A DNA stretch of 64,000 nt, taken from Sphingomonas echinoides. GTDB taxonomy: Bacteria; Pseudomonadota; Alphaproteobacteria; Sphingomonadales; Sphingomonadaceae. The notes below the pieces were generated by a model. The model searched no databases and was not told the origin of the DNA. It saw nothing but the letters and a program-made list of their open reading frames with translations. This document shows positions 62,476-64,000 of the stretch, one piece after another; the first letter of the stretch is position 1; every line of letters begins with the position of its first letter. The DNA lies in contig NZ_JAPYKK010000003.1 in NCBI RefSeq assembly GCF_029623395.1, forward strand, positions 1 through 64,000. The letters run 5' to 3'. Both the position numbers and the translations under genes were made by a program.

Positions 62476-64000
62476 TCATGCCCGGACCACTCGCCAGTTC
62501 TTCTGCTTGGCGTGCGCGTCGTCGCCAGCCATCACTTTCAGCCCGTCAACGATGCGGCCTTGATAGCGTGACAGAAACCGGCCCAACCGTTTGGGGTCGA
62601 TGCCTCCGCGTTTGTCGTCCGCCACCTCGGTCAGAGCTTCACGCAAAGCGCCGTTGATGCTTCCGTTGAAAGAGTCCCGCAGCTCTGCCGCCTCTCTGAT
62701 CTCGCCGGTCGTTCGTGGCGACGGACCGACGGCGGCGTGCCATGAAGTGAGCACACCGCTGAGCGTGGCGATCACGGGATCTTCGGCGCGAGCCTTATCC
62801 ATAGTCTCGACCGGATCCGCGCGACCAAGCCACACCAGCGGGGAGCGAACGAACCGGCTCCAGTCCTCGAATGAGGCAAGCGCAGGCAAAAGCCCGGGAT
62901 ACCCGGCCGCAACGTAAGCTCTCGCGATCGTCAGTGCCGCCGCAACGTATTTCCCGCGGTCGGCGAGCACGAGGTCGAAGGGGCTGGCGTGAAACGTCCG
63001 AAGCTCCGGTCGCTCCATGTTCGGATCTAGCGAGCAAAGGAGCGTGCGCCGCGTCATGTCCCCGACAAGTTGGATATTGTTGCCGGTGGCGAATGTCGTG
63101 GCGCGGCTCTCGACCTTGACCAGTTTGGAGACGCCAAGCGGGCGGACGGAAACGACGGGGCGCTCGATCATCTGGCACAGCGCATCGCCGCCGAGCTCGC
63201 CGTTCACGTTGTCGATCGAGACGATTGCCTGACCGTTGAGTAGGGCGGCGCCTAAGCGCTTCTCCGTTTCCTCCTCGGTCCGGCCCGCCGCAATTACAGG
63301 TGCGCGCTCCCCGGTGCTGATCGCGCTGGCGAGATCGATGATGTAGCTTTTACCGGATCCCGCTACCGGGGCGGTCGTTGCGTGAAGCGGCGCCACCGCC
63401 ATCGCGCCCCGCACCACGGGTGTGATGAGTCCAGAGAGCGCTGCGGAACGGCTCGCGTCGTCGACGAAAGGAAACTCGTCCAGCAACGCGTCAAGGAACG
63501 CGAGCGCTGACAGAGCTTGTTTGCGGGATGGCTTGTCGCTGATTGGAGGCATGGGGGGCGGGTTCAGCAACAGCAGTTGCGTTGCCTCGTCATAGCCGGG
63601 GTGCGACAGGATTGTGCCATCTGGTCGAAGCGTCGGCGTCGTGATCACACCCGCCAGGCGAGGGAAACGCCATTCGCCGTCACGCGACAATATGACCGCG
63701 GCGACGTCGCGCGGGGGATCGGTCGCAACAAGCCCTTTTTTGCGCTCGTTCCACTTCGTCCAATCGGCTGCGCGAGACAAGTGATCGACAAGCATACTGC
63801 TATCGACTTGGCAAAGCCGAGCGACTTTCGTGCGACGCCCGTGAGCGGCGGGCATATCGTCGACCGCAGGCCGAACGATGCCCCCACGCACATAGAGCGG
63901 CGCTCCTGCGGCTATCAGCGCGGTTTCTGCCTCGGTGGCAATATTGTGCAACTCGCCTGCACGGACCTGGATCATCGGGCGCCGCTCGACATATTCCCAC
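62476..64000 (-). CDS. Phage/satellite primase-helicase-like protein (5' end outside the window)
   Basis: At least 508 residues; the frame stays open to the right edge (W-E-Y-V-E-R-R-P leads into IQVRAGELHNIATEAETALI). The ATPase core has Walker A in APVAGSGKSYIIDLA and Walker B-like QAIVSIDNVNGELG, followed by RATTFATGNNIQLVGDMTRR (a sensor-like region typical of phage and plasmid helicase domains). The C-terminus is basic. An N-terminal primase or toprim part is expected outside the window. The identification as a replication protein is by motif style and by the adjacent repeat array. Confidence 0.72.
   Translation of the reverse strand, partial: WEYVERRPMIQVRAGELHNIATEAETALIAAGAPLYVRGGIVRPAVDDMPAAHGRRTKVARLCQVDSSMLVDHLSRAADWTKWNERKKGLVATDPPRDVAAVILSRDGEWRFPRLAGVITTPTLRPDGTILSHPGYDEATQLLLLNPPPMPPISDKPSRKQALSALAFLDALLDEFPFVDDASRSAALSGLITPVVRGAMAVAPLHATTAPVAGSGKSYIIDLASAISTGERAPVIAAGRTEEETEKRLGAALLNGQAIVSIDNVNGELGGDALCQMIERPVVSVRPLGVSKLVKVESRATTFATGNNIQLVGDMTRRTLLCSLDPNMERPELRTFHASPFDLVLADRGKYVAAALTIARAYVAAGYPGLLPALASFEDWSRFVRSPLVWLGRADPVETMDKARAEDPVIATLSGVLTSWHAAVGPSPRTTGEIREAAELRDSFNGSINGALREALTEVADDKRGGIDPKRLGRFLSRYQGRIVDGLKVMAGDDAHAKQKNWRVVRA

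Larger units (their letters stand above)
48549..64000. mobile_element. Integrated phage-derived element next to tRNA-Arg (prophage remnant or satellite; right end outside the window)
   Basis: From the tRNA-Arg 3' end to the window edge the gene content changes to short overlapping genes, mostly on the minus strand: AlpA-type regulator, HTH protein, thermonuclease, terminase large and small subunits, primase-helicase, many small unknown proteins and several opposite-strand cargo genes with lower GC. No integrase, portal, capsid, protease or tape-measure gene is visible. Either the structural block was deleted or the element is a phage satellite. The right end and the attachment duplicate are outside the window. 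Confidence 0.82.

Overview
The window looks like a GC-rich alphaproteobacterial chromosome, most likely from a sphingomonad (Sphingomonas or a close relative). The indications are the gap/pgk and zapA-fau gene order, DUF2842 and RcnB-like proteins, a large set of acyl-CoA enzymes, an alginate-export-type porin and abundant REP-like GC-rich palindromes between genes. The assignment is by family recognition only; no search was run.

Region by region: (1) 0-3.8 kb is the end of a chemotaxis cluster on the minus strand (soluble multi-HAMP MCP, STAS protein, CheY, CheA; the last three genes are translationally coupled). (2) 3.8-7.2 kb is a gene graveyard: an autotransporter remnant fused in frame to a TolC-family remnant, an IS5-family element with CTAG ends, and a tyrosine-integrase fragment beside tRNA-Glu, which is an old integration scar. 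(3) 7.3-16.3 kb holds single genes: recJ, a 2OG-Fe(II) hydroxylase, an RcnB-like protein, an orphan 2Fe-2S subunit, a porin, a GH3 glucosidase and a class II aldolase-like protein. (4) 16.3-36.7 kb is a large acyl-CoA catabolic region: CaiB/BaiF CoA-transferase, glutaryl-CoA dehydrogenase type ACAD, an unusual double-TetR regulator, a divergent operon (ACAD, Zn-alcohol dehydrogenase, ACAD10/11-type phosphotransferase, two SDRs), then catalase-like protein, TesB, two adjacent ACADs, amidase, FadB-like bifunctional enzyme, serine hydrolase and a CoA ligase. The pieces resemble beta-oxidation plus a 4-hydroxyacyl-CoA (levulinate-like) route. REP-like elements sit in front of several of these genes and supply their ribosome binding sites. 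(5) 36.8-48.5 kb is housekeeping: ClC channel, membrane protein, glycosyltransferase, AI-2E family permease, two tRNA-Asp genes, DUF2842, 5-formyl-THF cyclo-ligase, probable 6S RNA, zapA, gap-MOSC-pgk, a lipoprotein and tRNA-Arg(ACG).

(6) 48.5 kb to the right edge is an integrated element next to tRNA-Arg, running past the window. It has an AlpA-type regulator, a thermonuclease, TerS/TerL, a primase-helicase and several accessory genes (AlbA_2/HATPase protein, RHH repressor, two membrane-anchored proteins on the opposite strand). It lacks portal, capsid and tail genes where they should follow terL: the next phage gene is a truncated tail-tip-like fragment. It is therefore either a deleted prophage or a satellite-like island. 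Beside its primase gene lie two inverted clusters of three GCGGGTA heptamers at exact 10-bp spacing, a candidate origin or operator; I regard this as the most interesting undescribed structure in the window.
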